The notes under the pieces: generated by a model
What the model was told of the DNA's origin: nothing
Databases searched by the model: none
Seen by the model: the letters and a program-made list of their open reading frames with translations, nothing else
Made by a program: the position numbers and the translations under genes
Shown here: one piece after another, positions 9,233-19,345 of the stretch
How the letters are laid out: every line of letters begins with the position of its first letter
How positions within the stretch are numbered: position 1 is the stretch's first letter
Source: CAWBRY01 sp963791295
Lineage (GTDB): Bacteria; Bacteroidota; Bacteroidia; Chitinophagales; Chitinophagaceae
Assembly (NCBI GenBank): GCA_963791295.1
Contig: CAWBRY010000005.1
Location: 248,001 to 312,000, forward strand
Length of the DNA stretch: 64,000 bases
Direction: 5' to 3'

Positions 9233-12211
9233 TTAGAATATATTGTACCCATAACTCACATAATATAGCCCTCCCACGTAGGGACTTCCAAACCCGGTGC
9301 GAGCATAGTTGTTTCCCAGGTTAGTTCCACCCACACGAAATACTCCTTTTGATTTAGGCGGACTATAAGTGACCTGTGCGTCGACCCATGCGAAACTGGG
9401 CAGTGTACCCGTAACAAATGTCCCTTCATAAAAGTTACTGTCTTGCCATTTCACCACCACGTTGAATCCGATATTATGACAAACATTTTCATTCCTCAAT
9501 CCGATATTAAACCGGTATTTGGGAGCATTAAAGAACGTGACTTCATTAGCAGGCACATCCTGCAAATGATCGGAAAAAACATTTCCGTACAATACAAATT
9601 TTTTGATCAACTGGTATTCAAGCCCGATGCCCCAACCGATGGATTTTACGATCTGATCGGAGTTTTGGTTGTAAGACAGATTGGTGCTGAACGGTGAATA
9701 GATCTCATATTTTGGGCCGTTCGTGGATTGAACTACCGCAGTCGTGATGATAAAATCTTTGTATTGGCTGTAATATAAGTAGGCATCCACAAGAAGTTTT
9801 TTAGCAAGAATGCCTTTGTAACCGATTTCATAGGAATTCATAGTTTCCGCCTTCAAGGGGCGGAACACTGCCTGAACCAATCTATCAGAGTCACCGATGC
9901 TTCCTTCACGATAAGCATTAACACTGGGAACGGTATATCCCGGCAGGGTTGAATTCAATTTGTAATAAGTTTGAAATTCTGGCAGGCTGCCTATAAGGTA
10001 ACTGCTTCCACCTCCCAACCTTAGGTTAATGTATTGATTCTGATTCGCTGGAAAACGATATGCTGTTTGATATGACAACCGGATATTATTATCCTTTGCG
10101 ACACCAATAACTGCAGTGAGGCGGGGAGTAAACTTGCCTTCAAAATTGGTTTGCTTGTCGTACCGGCCTGAAGCAGTCAATGTCAATCTATCATTTAGCA
10201 GTCTTTTTTTCAATTGAATAAAAGCGCCGGTTTCACTGATCTTGATATTACCTGCTGTGTCGGCGAAAATTGTACCCTGGGAATTCAGGACCCATTGCTT
10301 CCATCCCGCGCCCATAATAATTTCTAGTTTGTCAGAAAAATGTGCTGCATCGGAAAGGTTAAGCTGAAATTCTCCAGCCCACAGATCCGACCGGTCCAGG
10401 AACTTCGCGCCACCTGATTGGTTTATCGGTGTGTTTTTGATTTGCTGGGCCGCAGCATCAAACTGAGGTGTTCCGGGTATTAGCCTGGCTGCGTCGAACA
10501 ATGCGCGGGCATTGTTATGCAAGGTTATATCGCTGATGGTTCCCTGTGCAGCTCGTCGAACTTCAGAAAAATAGGTAACGTATGACGGAAGCCACACAGA
10601 TGTAGGACTATAAGCTTCGTTGATAAATGAGCCGACGGCTCCGGAGATATATGAATCTCCCGAGTTTTCCTGCGTGGTGTAGGCCCTTGCCATCCAGTTC
10701 TTAGCTTTCACTTCAAGCTTATGTTGTGCAATCTTAAAGTTCCTCAGCGAATAGCGATCAGCACCGGTATAGACAGTAGTACCGGTTCCAAAATACGTGT
10801 TCCAGGATGCTTCCACATTCGGAGTTATCTTGAAATGTATTCCTCCTGTCAATTTCACATTGAGCGTATTGTAATCGACAAGGTATTTTTCTTCGTAGCC
10901 TGTCCGTGAAATACTGTAAGCCTGATTGGTCGATGGGTCCTTAACGAAATAGTTATTTTTTATCCCGTTGTAAAATGGGAACATCTGAAGAATAGGACCT
11001 TTTATCGGAGGAAGGTTCAACGCTGCCAGCAGCGGGGCAGGAAATCCGGGAAAACTAAAGAAACCGTCACGTTCGACGTCGGTTGGATACTGCGGATTTC
11101 CAATTGCTCCGAAATAGAGATTTAATAAATTCACTACATCCTGGCCGGTGGCCGCTAAAAGTCCCCTGCGCGTCTGGTCCTGGACATAGAACGCAAATCC
11201 GTTCATGTTATAACTATTCTCGTCTCCATATATATTGATGCCATTAAAATTGGGATCGTCCGTTCTGTTTCCCCCAATGACATAGCTAAGAACTCCGGTC
11301 TGTGCCTTGTTACGATAATCATCGGCCTGCCAATCACTTCCCTTTAATAGTTCAGCAGTTAGTTTAAACGCCAATTTATCAGTCACTGCTTTGGCCCAGC
11401 GAAACGACCAATTATAGTATGGCGCAACACCACGCTGCTTCCCATCGATGTGCATGATCCCTTGCTTGATATTGTAGCTTAGGCCCTGGTATTTAAAAGG
11501 GTTCTTGCTGGTGATCAGGACAGTTCCATTCATACCGCCTGACCCGTACAAGGCAGAGGACGCACCCGATAATATTTCTACATTGTCTACGTCTAACTCG
11601 GTTAATCCCACAATGCTGCTCACAGAAAAATTCAAACCCGGCGCCTGGTTATCCATACCATCCACCAATTGATTTGATCGGAGATTTCCACTGCTTACGA
11701 AACCACGGGTTGTGATGGTCCGGAAGGTAAGACTTGCCGTATGCACATCTACGCCTTTTAAATTGGCGATACCTTCATAGTAGCTCGGAGCCGGTATATT
11801 GCGCAGGACATTGGCGCTCATTCTTTCTATGGTGACGGGAGATTCCAGTATTCGGGTAGGCGTACGCGTTGCAGCTACCACAACTTCCTGTCCAAGTACG
11901 CTATTGGGCTTTAATTCTATTTCTATTTTCGAAGTTGCATCAGTGACAGTCATTTCAAGAATATCATATCCACCTGCCGAACTAAAAGTAATTATGACCG
12001 GAAGCTTGGCGACTTTGAGCGTAAATTCTCCGTCGGAATTTGTATAGGTTCCCTGGCCTGTTTCTTTTACCACAACCGAGACAGCCGGAATCACTTCTTT
12101 GGAGGTGCTATTGCGAACATTGCCAGTGATAGTAATGACTTGAGCGGAGACAGCAATCGAAGATAGAGTGGCTATGAGAGAGATCGCCAAAGTACGATAG
12201 CTTTTTCTCAT
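9233..12211 (-). CDS. TonB-dependent outer-membrane receptor
   Basis: A 992-residue outer-membrane transporter driven by TonB. The start is taken at the ATG giving MRKSYRTLAIS, which begins a clean signal peptide; an upstream in-frame ATG at 12253 would add 14 residues that do not look like a leader. A carboxypeptidase-regulatory-like beta domain follows the leader (about residues 25-105, TGNVRNST to IEIELKP). The plug domain is about 110-240 (VVVAATRTP to GTVLITSKNP) and the rest is the 22-strand barrel. The last residues are aromatic (YVSYGYNIF), as expected for barrel insertion. No SusD partner is adjacent, so it is not a classic polysaccharide-utilisation pair. The substrate is unknown; siderophores, vitamins, peptides or sugars are all possible. 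Confidence 0.9.
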   Translation of the reverse strand: MRKSYRTLAISLIATLSSIAVSAQVITITGNVRNSTSKEVIPAVSVVVKETGQGTYTNSDGEFTLKVAKLPVIITFSSAGGYDILEMTVTDATSKIEIELKPNSVLGQEVVVAATRTPTRILESPVTIERMSANVLRNIPAPSYYEGIANLKGVDVHTASLTFRTITTRGFVSSGNLRSNQLVDGMDNQAPGLNFSVSSIVGLTELDVDNVEILSGASSALYGSGGMNGTVLITSKNPFKYQGLSYNIKQGIMHIDGKQRGVAPYYNWSFRWAKAVTDKLAFKLTAELLKGSDWQADDYRNKAQTGVLSYVIGGNRTDDPNFNGINIYGDENSYNMNGFAFYVQDQTRRGLLAATGQDVVNLLNLYFGAIGNPQYPTDVERDGFFSFPGFPAPLLAALNLPPIKGPILQMFPFYNGIKNNYFVKDPSTNQAYSISRTGYEEKYLVDYNTLNVKLTGGIHFKITPNVEASWNTYFGTGTTVYTGADRYSLRNFKIAQHKLEVKAKNWMARAYTTQENSGDSYISGAVGSFINEAYSPTSVWLPSYVTYFSEVRRAAQGTISDITLHNNARALFDAARLIPGTPQFDAAAQQIKNTPINQSGGAKFLDRSDLWAGEFQLNLSDAAHFSDKLEIIMGAGWKQWVLNSQGTIFADTAGNIKISETGAFIQLKKRLLNDRLTLTASGRYDKQTNFEGKFTPRLTAVIGVAKDNNIRLSYQTAYRFPANQNQYINLRLGGGSSYLIGSLPEFQTYYKLNSTLPGYTVPSVNAYREGSIGDSDRLVQAVFRPLKAETMNSYEIGYKGILAKKLLVDAYLYYSQYKDFIITTAVVQSTNGPKYEIYSPFSTNLSYNQNSDQIVKSIGWGIGLEYQLIKKFVLYGNVFSDHLQDVPANEVTFFNAPKYRFNIGLRNENVCHNIGFNVVVKWQDSNFYEGTFVTGTLPSFAWVDAQVTYSPPKSKGVFRVGGTNLGNNYARTGFGSPYVGGLYYVSYGYNIF

Positions 12212-12294
12212 AATAAGCAATTTTAGTTTGGAATATGCTGGAAAAATAAGCATTGTAAAGTTGATCTAAAAATTTAATTTTTAAGGAGAAAGGA

Positions 12295-12302
12295 TAAATT
12301 TG
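12295..12302 (+). promoter_or_regulatory. candidate -7 element for purC
   Basis: TAAATTTG exactly matches the Bacteroidota -7 consensus TAnnTTTG, 58 bases before the purC start, in the divergent gap with the TonB receptor gene. No good TTTG/TTG -33 element lies at the expected 19-22 base spacing, so it is weak. Confidence 0.25.
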
Positions 12303-12360
12303 TTGAAATCTAGAAACGATACATCTTGGGTAGATTTTCATAGCGTCATACATTCGAATC

Positions 12361-13296
12361 ATGGCAGGTTTTCAATTCAATGAACAAACACAATTCTATA
12401 GCGGTAAAGTAAGAGATGTTTATACAATTCGCGACGAATGGTTGGTGATGATTGCATCAAACCGGATCTCTGCTTTCGACGTCATTCTTCCCCGAGCAAT
12501 CCCCTTTAAAGGGCAAGTATTAAATCAGATCGCGGCTTACATGTTAAATGCGACCAGGGATATCTGTCCTAACTGGCTCGAACAAGTTCCTGCACCGAAT
12601 GTATCGATTGGGAAAAAATGTAAACCATTCAAGATTGAAATGGTCATCCGCGGAAATCTGACCGGTCACGCATGGCGCACATATTCTTCCGGCAAAAGAA
12701 AATTATGCGGAGTTGCGATGCCTGCTGGACTCAATGAAAACGATTACTTCCCCGCTCCCATTATTACACCTAGCACCAAAGCTGCCGAGGGACATGATGA
12801 AGATATCAGCAAAGAAGACATCATTGAACGAGGACTTGTATCTGAAGAAGATTGGCGAACTCTGGAGAAGTATACGACGAAATTGTTTGCCAGGGGTAAG
12901 GAAATCGCCGCCAGACAGGGTTTGATCCTCGTCGATACTAAATATGAATTTGGAAAATCCAATACCAACGATATCTTCCTGATCGACGAGATCCATACTC
13001 CGGATAGTAGTCGTTATTTTTATGCCGAAGGATTCGAAGAAAGACAGGTTACCCGCCAAAAACAAAAGCAACTGAGCAAGGAATTCCTGCGGGAATGGTT
13101 AATCGCAAATGATTTCATGGGTAAAGAACGACAAAGAGTGCCGTTGATGACAGATGAATGGGTGGACACCATCAGTAGGCGGTACATAGAGCTATATGAA
13201 AGGCTCATCGGAGAAAAATTCTCACCCATGGAACTGACTGCCGATGAAACATATCATCGTATTGACCAGGCGCTCAACCAGCTTATCAAAAAATAA
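12361..13296 (+). CDS. purC: phosphoribosylaminoimidazole-succinocarboxamide synthase (SAICAR synthetase)
   Basis: Purine biosynthesis: ATP-dependent ligation of aspartate to CAIR, giving SAICAR. The protein is 311 residues, the longer form seen in Bacteroidota and yeast rather than the 237-residue E. coli type. Motifs include the N-terminal ATP-binding YSGKVRDVY (about 13-21), MIASNRISAFDV (about 30-41), the substrate loop VIRGNLTGHAWR (about 96-107) and LVDTKYEFGK with LIDEIHTPDSSR (about 190-220). ATG follows 107 bases of divergent gap. A membrane protein gene follows after 12 bases and may be cotranscribed. Confidence 0.96.
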   Translation: MAGFQFNEQTQFYSGKVRDVYTIRDEWLVMIASNRISAFDVILPRAIPFKGQVLNQIAAYMLNATRDICPNWLEQVPAPNVSIGKKCKPFKIEMVIRGNLTGHAWRTYSSGKRKLCGVAMPAGLNENDYFPAPIITPSTKAAEGHDEDISKEDIIERGLVSEEDWRTLEKYTTKLFARGKEIAARQGLILVDTKYEFGKSNTNDIFLIDEIHTPDSSRYFYAEGFEERQVTRQKQKQLSKEFLREWLIANDFMGKERQRVPLMTDEWVDTISRRYIELYERLIGEKFSPMELTADETYHRIDQALNQLIKK

Positions 13297-13308
13297 GCAA
13301 TATCGACC

Positions 13309-14073
13309 ATGAACGCATTTCTTACAACACTGCGACAAAAGAATTCCCTGCTTTTCTGGTTCGGCGTTTACAATTTTTTCGTCGCCCTTATCTGTATCCT
13401 GTTGATGCAAATTGATGAACGATCGATCCTTGGAGTAAATGCCTGGTTGAAGCCGATGAAGTTCTACCTGGCCGTAGGAGTAATGGTATGGACTATGGGA
13501 TGGATCCTACAATATCTCCAGTCGACTTCGAAAATAAGAAGATACAGTGTTTGGATTGCATTCACGATGTTCTTTGAAAATGCACTTATTTTTATGCAGG
13601 CGGCCAGGGGAACGACGTCGCACTATAATTCCAGCTCGACGACCAATTCGATTATTTTTAGCCTGATGGGTATGTTGATCGTGGCTTTCACCATTGTTTG
13701 CATCTTCATCACTTTTCAATTCTTCCGCCAGAAAGAATTTACTATCTCCGCATCCTATGTCTGGGGCATCCGCTTGGGTCTATTGTTTTTTATTATCTTC
13801 TCGCTCGAAGGTGGCATGATGCTCAGCATTATGAGGCATACAGTTGGCGCTCCGGACGGAGGTGCAGGTTTGCCTGTCACCAATTGGAGCAAGGAACATG
13901 GTGATTTACGCATATCTCATTTCCTGGGCATCCACTCTCTACAAGTTCTTCCATTAGCCGGAAATTTTATATTCAAAAAACCGGGAGCGTTGATCAGTTT
14001 CGGAATTCTATATGCAGTGGTTGTCATCGCCATTCTGGTCATTGCCCTTAATGGAGCGCCCCTAATTAGATAA
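13309..14073 (+). CDS. seven-pass membrane protein, unknown function
   Basis: A 254-residue inner-membrane protein with about seven hydrophobic segments, near residues 14-32, 50-68, 77-95, 113-136, 148-171, 203-218 and 226-249. There is a conserved-looking extramembrane loop with GGAGLPVTNWSKEHGDLRISHF before segment six, containing Trp, Glu, His and Asp residues that could be functional. I do not recognise a named family. It begins 12 bases after purC, so cotranscription is likely, but nothing suggests a purine role. Confidence 0.65.
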   Translation: MNAFLTTLRQKNSLLFWFGVYNFFVALICILLMQIDERSILGVNAWLKPMKFYLAVGVMVWTMGWILQYLQSTSKIRRYSVWIAFTMFFENALIFMQAARGTTSHYNSSSTTNSIIFSLMGMLIVAFTIVCIFITFQFFRQKEFTISASYVWGIRLGLLFFIIFSLEGGMMLSIMRHTVGAPDGGAGLPVTNWSKEHGDLRISHFLGIHSLQVLPLAGNFIFKKPGALISFGILYAVVVIAILVIALNGAPLIR

Positions 14074-14097
14074 CATTCCTTGATATTCGCTATGCTC

Positions 14098-14490
14098 TTA
14101 TTTCTTCAGCGGAAAGGGCTTGCCTTGCGGGCAATAATAATCCAATGCATTCTGCGCAGACTCATACGAAAGCCAGTAATCTGTCACCGTACCAGTAAAT
14201 ACGAGATCGGATGAATAGTTGTACAGGTCTCGCGTACCAGCGTTGCTAAAGTTACCATACAAGATACTTCCTTCAAATGGTTTGTATCCTCCGTAGGAAC
14301 GAACTACTGCATAACCATTGTAAGTCTCTACTACATAGTAGTTGCAATAACTATCGCTGTAGACCACTTCACCTCTTTCCCTGGTAAGCCAATAGTTTTC
14401 GTTATTCCTCGGCAATCGATCTTTTACACAACCTGCCAGAAAAACGGCAGATAAAGCAACAAAAAGACTGAGTGTAAATATTTTTTTCAT
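14098..14490 (-). CDS. small lipoprotein, unknown function
   Basis: A 130-residue exported lipoprotein. The signal peptide MKKIFTLSLFVALSAVF ends in lipobox LAGC, giving lipidated Cys21. The mature part is rich in Tyr, Asn and Ser, with a YNYSSDL and YWLSYESAQNALDYYC region and no recognised domain. Three further cysteines or Cys-like positions are spaced through it. It is single, converges with the membrane protein gene, and is divergent from the lactonase gene across 135 AT-rich bases. Confidence 0.65.
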   Translation of the reverse strand: MKKIFTLSLFVALSAVFLAGCVKDRLPRNNENYWLTRERGEVVYSDSYCNYYVVETYNGYAVVRSYGGYKPFEGSILYGNFSNAGTRDLYNYSSDLVFTGTVTDYWLSYESAQNALDYYCPQGKPFPLKK

Positions 14491-14625
14491 GATATAAGTT
14501 TTAAATTGTTTTAAAATAATTTTTCAATTGCATTTAATACAATTACAAGACTGTGCCAACCCTTCAATTGGTTAATTGCTTTTTGTTAAAATCATTTAAA
14601 TTCACAAATTGATAAATCAACCTGT

Positions 14626-15747
14626 ATGAAGTTTTCTATTTTAACATTGTTGCTTTCAGTTGTCCTGCTGCCGCCACCCACTCATGAACATTACCTGGTG
14701 GTCGGTACTTACGATTCTCCCAAGAGTGAAGGCATATATGTCTATCGATTTAACAGTAGTGATGGTTCCATAAAAGAGATAAGCCGCATTGCGGCGTCCA
14801 ATCCCTCATTTCTCGCTGTTTCACCCAATGAAAAATATATCTATGCTGTATCTGAAAAAGCGAAGAATGGAAACGGAGGCGAGGTTTGTGCATTCAGTTT
14901 TAACAAATCGACTGGTAACTTATCGTTGCTGAATAAGCAACTATCTGGCGGCGATGATCCATGCTACGTGAGCATCGACAAGGGAGGTCGTTGGGTAATT
15001 GCAGGAAATTATAGCAGTGGAAGCCTGGCCGTATTGCCAGTAAGCGCTAAAGGAATGCTCGCCAAAGCTACAACCATCATAAAGCATAGTGGAACCGGCA
15101 AGGATAGTTCCCGCCAGGAAGCTCCTCATGTACACTGTACTTTTTTATCCAAAGACAATCGTTGGTTGTTTGTTCCAGACCTGGGTATCGATAAGGTCAT
15201 GATCTATTCTTTTAATCCGGCAACCGGAAAACTCGCTCCCGCTAAGAAGCCGTTTGCCGCATCACCCGCTGGTGCCGGCCCCCGGCACATCACGTTTCAT
15301 CCAAATAACAAGTGGGCTTACCTCGTAGAAGAACTCAGCGGAACAGTGGAAGCGTATAAATATGCTAACGGGGTGTTAACACAAACTCAGCGGATCACTA
15401 CGCTACCCGAAAACGATACACAATTTGCCGGTAGCGCCGATATTCATGTTTCATCGGATGGAAAATTCCTGTATGCATCTAACCGGGCAGGCTCAAATAC
15501 GATTGCTATCTATTCCATCAATCCTGCCAACGGAAAGCTCACAGTGGTCAGCCATCAATCTACGCTGGGAAAGGCGCCCCGCAATTTTACAATAGATCCA
15601 TCTGGAAATTTCTTACTCGTCGGCAACCAGGATAGTGATGAGGTGGTGATTTTTAAGAGAGATCGAAAATCGGGATTATTGGAAGATACGGGAAAGAGGA
15701 TCTCATTAGGAAAGCCGGTATGTTTAAAATGGATTTCGATGAATTAA
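14626..15747 (+). CDS. beta-propeller lactonase, 6-phosphogluconolactonase-like (YbhE family)
   Basis: A 373-residue seven-bladed propeller of the Lactonase_7-bladed family, whose E. coli member (YbhE/Pgl) hydrolyses 6-phosphogluconolactone. The repeating blade motif is visible, e.g. FLAVSPNEKYIYAVSE, HITFHPNNKWAYLVEEL, DIHVSSDGKFLYASNR and FTIDPSGNFLLVGNQ. Unlike E. coli Pgl it begins with a signal-peptide-like segment (residues 1-19, MKFSILTLLLSVVLLPPPT), so it may act in the periplasm on another lactone. It is single and convergent with trhO. Family certain; substrate unproven. Confidence 0.85.
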   Translation: MKFSILTLLLSVVLLPPPTHEHYLVVGTYDSPKSEGIYVYRFNSSDGSIKEISRIAASNPSFLAVSPNEKYIYAVSEKAKNGNGGEVCAFSFNKSTGNLSLLNKQLSGGDDPCYVSIDKGGRWVIAGNYSSGSLAVLPVSAKGMLAKATTIIKHSGTGKDSSRQEAPHVHCTFLSKDNRWLFVPDLGIDKVMIYSFNPATGKLAPAKKPFAASPAGAGPRHITFHPNNKWAYLVEELSGTVEAYKYANGVLTQTQRITTLPENDTQFAGSADIHVSSDGKFLYASNRAGSNTIAIYSINPANGKLTVVSHQSTLGKAPRNFTIDPSGNFLLVGNQDSDEVVIFKRDRKSGLLEDTGKRISLGKPVCLKWISMN

Positions 15748-15778
15748 TACAAATGGACCGAAGCTGAGGTCGCTGATA

Positions 15779-16792
15779 TCATTTTCGTTTCCTGGATTTA
15801 TTGAACACATTTCTACCCTTATCAATTCCCTTCCGAAGTCTCTTGCGATCTTCTTCAGGTAGCCGAATGACATCAAGGCATTGCTGGCTGCAACATCCTT
15901 CATATTTCCGCTCACATTCTTCGCATTGAATAAATAATAAATGACAACTCTCGTTTTTGCAGTTCGTATGAGTGTCTGCAGGTCGTTCGCATTGATGGCA
16001 CTTAGCAATAATGTCATCAGTGATCCGTTCTCCGAGACGCTGGTCAAATACAAAATTCTTTCCTATGAATTTACTTTGTAAGCCCTCTTCTCTTACCTGG
16101 CGTGCATAGTTGACAATACCTCCTTTTAAATGAAACACATTCTTAAACCCATTGTGTAATAGATATGCAGAAGCTTTTTCACAGCGGATGCCTCCTGTAC
16201 AATATAGGATGATCTGGCTGTCTTTCTGGTCCTTCATGATCTCGACTGCATTCGGTAACTGCTCACGAAAGGTATCGCTGGGAATTTCAACCGCATTTAC
16301 AAAATGGCCAACTTCATATTCATAGTGGTTGCGCATATCAATAACAACCGTCCCGGGCTGCTCCATCTTGGTGTTCATTTCTTCGGCATTCAAATATTCT
16401 CCCTTCCTGGTCACATCGAAGCCGGGATCATCAATGCCATCAGCAACAATTTTATTTCGCACTTTGATATCCAGGACAAAGAATGATTTGCCATCGTCAA
16501 CAGCCTGATTTAAGAGCACATCTTTCAAGGGCTCGATCGAATATAAATAATCTCTGAAAGCATCGAATTGAAGGACTGGCACATTCACCTGCGCATTGAT
16601 CCCTTCTGTCGCCAAATAAATCCTTCCAAAAACATTCAATTGATGCAGACTCTCATAGAGGCTATTCCTGAACTGTTGGGGATCCTCAATATGAAAATAA
16701 CAGTAAAATGAAACCGTGACGCGAGTAGTCGAATCCTCGAGGATTCGTTGTTTTAACTCCTTCCGGGAGATCCGGTTGTGTAGTTGTGTCAT
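15779..16792 (-). CDS. trhO: tRNA uridine(34) hydroxylase, rhodanese-domain
   Basis: TrhO (YceA) makes 5-hydroxyuridine at tRNA position 34, the precursor of cmo5U/mo5U. The start is set at the ATG giving MTQLHNRIS, which aligns with the E. coli start (LHNRIS) and clears the upstream gene; an ATG at 16816 would add eight residues and overlap it. Domains: an N-terminal alpha/beta domain (about 1-100, INAQVNVP), a rhodanese domain with active-site loop CTGGIRCEKAS (about 180-195), and a C-terminal cysteine cluster (CHQC, CKNESC, CEEC, CC) likely to bind zinc. The tail is basic (FNKSRKRK). Length 337 is normal. Confidence 0.93.
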   Translation of the reverse strand: MTQLHNRISRKELKQRILEDSTTRVTVSFYCYFHIEDPQQFRNSLYESLHQLNVFGRIYLATEGINAQVNVPVLQFDAFRDYLYSIEPLKDVLLNQAVDDGKSFFVLDIKVRNKIVADGIDDPGFDVTRKGEYLNAEEMNTKMEQPGTVVIDMRNHYEYEVGHFVNAVEIPSDTFREQLPNAVEIMKDQKDSQIILYCTGGIRCEKASAYLLHNGFKNVFHLKGGIVNYARQVREEGLQSKFIGKNFVFDQRLGERITDDIIAKCHQCERPADTHTNCKNESCHLLFIQCEECERKYEGCCSQQCLDVIRLPEEDRKRLRKGIDKGRNVFNKSRKRK

Positions 16793-16802
16793 CCGAGTGA
16801 GT

Positions 16803-19280
16803 TTATGGCCAATCATCTCCTCTCCTGCCTGAGCCCCGCAGACCGATGCGGATGCTGCTCTTCATCTTATTGCCATCCAGGTAGGATTGTACAAAGTCTA
16901 CTCTTAGACGCTTGAAGATATTGTCTATCCCAGCGAAATATTCGTAATAGTTGCTGCCTTTATTTATAATAAACCCGTTCCCGCCGACTACAAGGTAAAG
17001 ATTCAACTTTCTAACCCAGGGGATCTTATTGGTGAGAAAACCGTTGAAATTATGTTCAATGTGTGCCAGCGCGTAGAAATCGGCTACGTTGCTGAATTGG
17101 TAAATAGGCAATAATTGAAAGCTGTTGAGATATTCCGTTGCAAAGGTGGATTGATTTCCGTTGAAATGATTGTAATCGGGGACCTCCACTTTCTTATGAT
17201 CAAAAAAGCCGCCAAAACCCAAACGATATGAAAACTTTCCCATTAACTTGAAATTCATATCATCCCTTATACTGGCTTTCCACTTGCTGAATTGTTCGTC
17301 GCTACCCAGGAAATTATTGATACCCGCCATATACTCAAGCGAAAACATGGGAAATTTTGATCCGATATTTATCTTTTGTTCAGGAAGGATAATATACCTC
17401 GAACCAGGCTGCCAATTCATTCTGATCAGGGTCATGAAGACCTGGTGGCGCTTGAAATTCTGACTCACCAAATCGTTGGGATAATTTGGTGTATAATCCC
17501 TGTTCTTCACATCCCTTATTGAAAAGTCGGTCCTGTTTTCCAGAGGCATCCGGTCCTGGTATTGAAAAGCAGCGATCCACGTAAATCCATGACCGATACC
17601 CTTAGTGAAACTTCCGCGCAGATACCATGCTTCATAGATCTTCAGCCGGTTGTTTTCTCCAAGCAAGGATGAAAGGGTATTGCCGCGCATTCCGATGGGA
17701 CTATTGTTATTAAATTGAAATACTCGTTTACCACCAGAAAGCATAAGAGACGAGGCATAACCCGAACCAAATGTATAGATGGCTTTCAAATGTGCATTAA
17801 AATGGTCGTTGAGAAAACCATATCGGAGGTTGGGTTCCAGTGTAATGCTTTTCTTGCTGCTGCGAACTGTGTCCAATCTTTTGGTCCAAGTAGCTCCCGT
17901 GTTGATCACGAGCCCTTCGACAATATTAAAGCTAACCTGCTCTGTCAGTGGGCGGATGCTGAAGGTCGTCCTCTTTGTTTCGGCAAAAAATGTCTGTCCA
18001 AAAAATAACGTCCCGAAAATATTCACCCGGTTACGCACCTTATCCAGCGAATCAATATAGTGTGGGTCTTTTCTGACAAGTTCCAGACTATCTTTTCGCC
18101 GGTAATCGGACACTTCATCTGGGTGCAGTGGAACAGGTCTGACTTCCTCCCAATATTCCGGTGATTTCTTATTAGAGCTATCGCCATATCTTAAAATAGT
18201 ATTGTCGAATACGCCTCTAGCGAAATCAGGATTGATATTGAAATTAGAATAGATATTGACAAAACTGCCATAAGCATCAAAGCCAAAGAACTTGACGGAG
18301 GGATATATCACCTGGCTGCTGATTGCCCAAACATCCTTGCTCAACGGACGATAGATTTGTTCCACCCGAAGACTATCGAGGATCTGCAATTGTGATTCTT
18401 TGGTCAGGACCAATTGAAATGAATGGATGCGCCATTCGTCTTCGACGATGTTTAGATATCCGCTAAAAGTGGGTTCATATTTTCGCTTGGGTATGACCTT
18501 GATCTTATTGATCTGCTTACCATCTTCTTCGAATGTTCCCTGGTACTTGTAGCTATAATGATTCATGGCATTATCCGAGATCGGTGAAATAAAGCCCCTC
18601 GGATTCAGGTTATTGCCAATGAATATATTGTTATCATATAGCGAAAAAAATTGTGGGGCGCTCAATCCATATCCATCACTTTCGCCGCTCACCCTGGAGG
18701 AATGCACTTCAATTTTTTCCTTGTTAGGGCGATTCACTGAATAGGTAGAAATGGTTTCGGAGAGATAGATCATATTCAACTTGCTTGTATCTCCCATGTC
18801 CAGATTAAGGCGGCGGCCTAAAAATTTCTTCGGATAATTTCTCATCCTCAATTGGCCTTTCGTGTATACTTCGCACTGAAACTTGTTGAGCTGGTCCTGA
18901 TAATAAGTTCTTTTCGCGATTGTCTTCCGAATGATCTCATTGCCCGGGTTTTGCCCAATGGTTAAAACTACCTCGCCCAACGTCGTCTCCTGGATTTCTA
19001 ATGAGAAATCCGCCTCCATATCCCTTTCTGTAACAGTAATCGTTTTTTCTACTCTTTTATAACCCACGTGCTGGCAAATCAATGTGTATTCGCCGGGGGC
19101 AAGGTTCAACACATATTTTCCTTCGTTATTTGCATTGGTGCCCTTATTGCTTCCCTTGATAAAAATAGATGAGTAAGGCAACGGCTTTCCTTCAGTGTCA
19201 GAAATTGTTCCGCTCACCTTACCGGCGTAGCCAGGCAGGAAACCATATAAAAGAAAAATGACCGCCAGAATATGTTTCAT
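16803..19280 (-). CDS. DUF5686 outer-membrane protein with carboxypeptidase-regulatory-like domain
   Basis: A protein of about 825 residues. After the signal peptide (MKHILAVIFLLYGFLPGYAG) comes a CarboxypepD_reg-like beta sandwich (about residues 22-105, GKVSGTISDTEGKPLPY to EIQETTLGEV), then a DUF5686 region. The latter has many alternating aromatic/polar strands to the C-terminus, consistent with a beta barrel. The family is common in Bacteroidota and has no established function. An alternative ATG lies six bases upstream (19286). It is 65 bases downstream of the small membrane protein gene and 10 bases upstream of trhO on the same strand. Confidence 0.82.
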   Translation of the reverse strand: MKHILAVIFLLYGFLPGYAGKVSGTISDTEGKPLPYSSIFIKGSNKGTNANNEGKYVLNLAPGEYTLICQHVGYKRVEKTITVTERDMEADFSLEIQETTLGEVVLTIGQNPGNEIIRKTIAKRTYYQDQLNKFQCEVYTKGQLRMRNYPKKFLGRRLNLDMGDTSKLNMIYLSETISTYSVNRPNKEKIEVHSSRVSGESDGYGLSAPQFFSLYDNNIFIGNNLNPRGFISPISDNAMNHYSYKYQGTFEEDGKQINKIKVIPKRKYEPTFSGYLNIVEDEWRIHSFQLVLTKESQLQILDSLRVEQIYRPLSKDVWAISSQVIYPSVKFFGFDAYGSFVNIYSNFNINPDFARGVFDNTILRYGDSSNKKSPEYWEEVRPVPLHPDEVSDYRRKDSLELVRKDPHYIDSLDKVRNRVNIFGTLFFGQTFFAETKRTTFSIRPLTEQVSFNIVEGLVINTGATWTKRLDTVRSSKKSITLEPNLRYGFLNDHFNAHLKAIYTFGSGYASSLMLSGGKRVFQFNNNSPIGMRGNTLSSLLGENNRLKIYEAWYLRGSFTKGIGHGFTWIAAFQYQDRMPLENRTDFSIRDVKNRDYTPNYPNDLVSQNFKRHQVFMTLIRMNWQPGSRYIILPEQKINIGSKFPMFSLEYMAGINNFLGSDEQFSKWKASIRDDMNFKLMGKFSYRLGFGGFFDHKKVEVPDYNHFNGNQSTFATEYLNSFQLLPIYQFSNVADFYALAHIEHNFNGFLTNKIPWVRKLNLYLVVGGNGFIINKGSNYYEYFAGIDNIFKRLRVDFVQSYLDGNKMKSSIRIGLRGSGRRGDDWP

Positions 19281-19345
19281 CGGCATGCTTTAGAAAAAAA
19301 ATAAGCCTGATTAAGGCGTTACTGCTTTTTGCAGGAAGCTAAAAT

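Noticed and set aside
9233..12211. TonB receptor as half of a SusC/SusD polysaccharide locus
   Set aside because: No SusD-like lipoprotein is adjacent; neighbours are purC and a coiled-coil protein.
14540..14560. Minus-strand TTGGCACAGTCTTGTA resembling a sigma-54 -24/-12 promoter before the lipoprotein gene
   Set aside because: The GG-to-GC spacing is wrong by one base and the -12 GC is absent, although a sigma-54 activator is encoded in the window.
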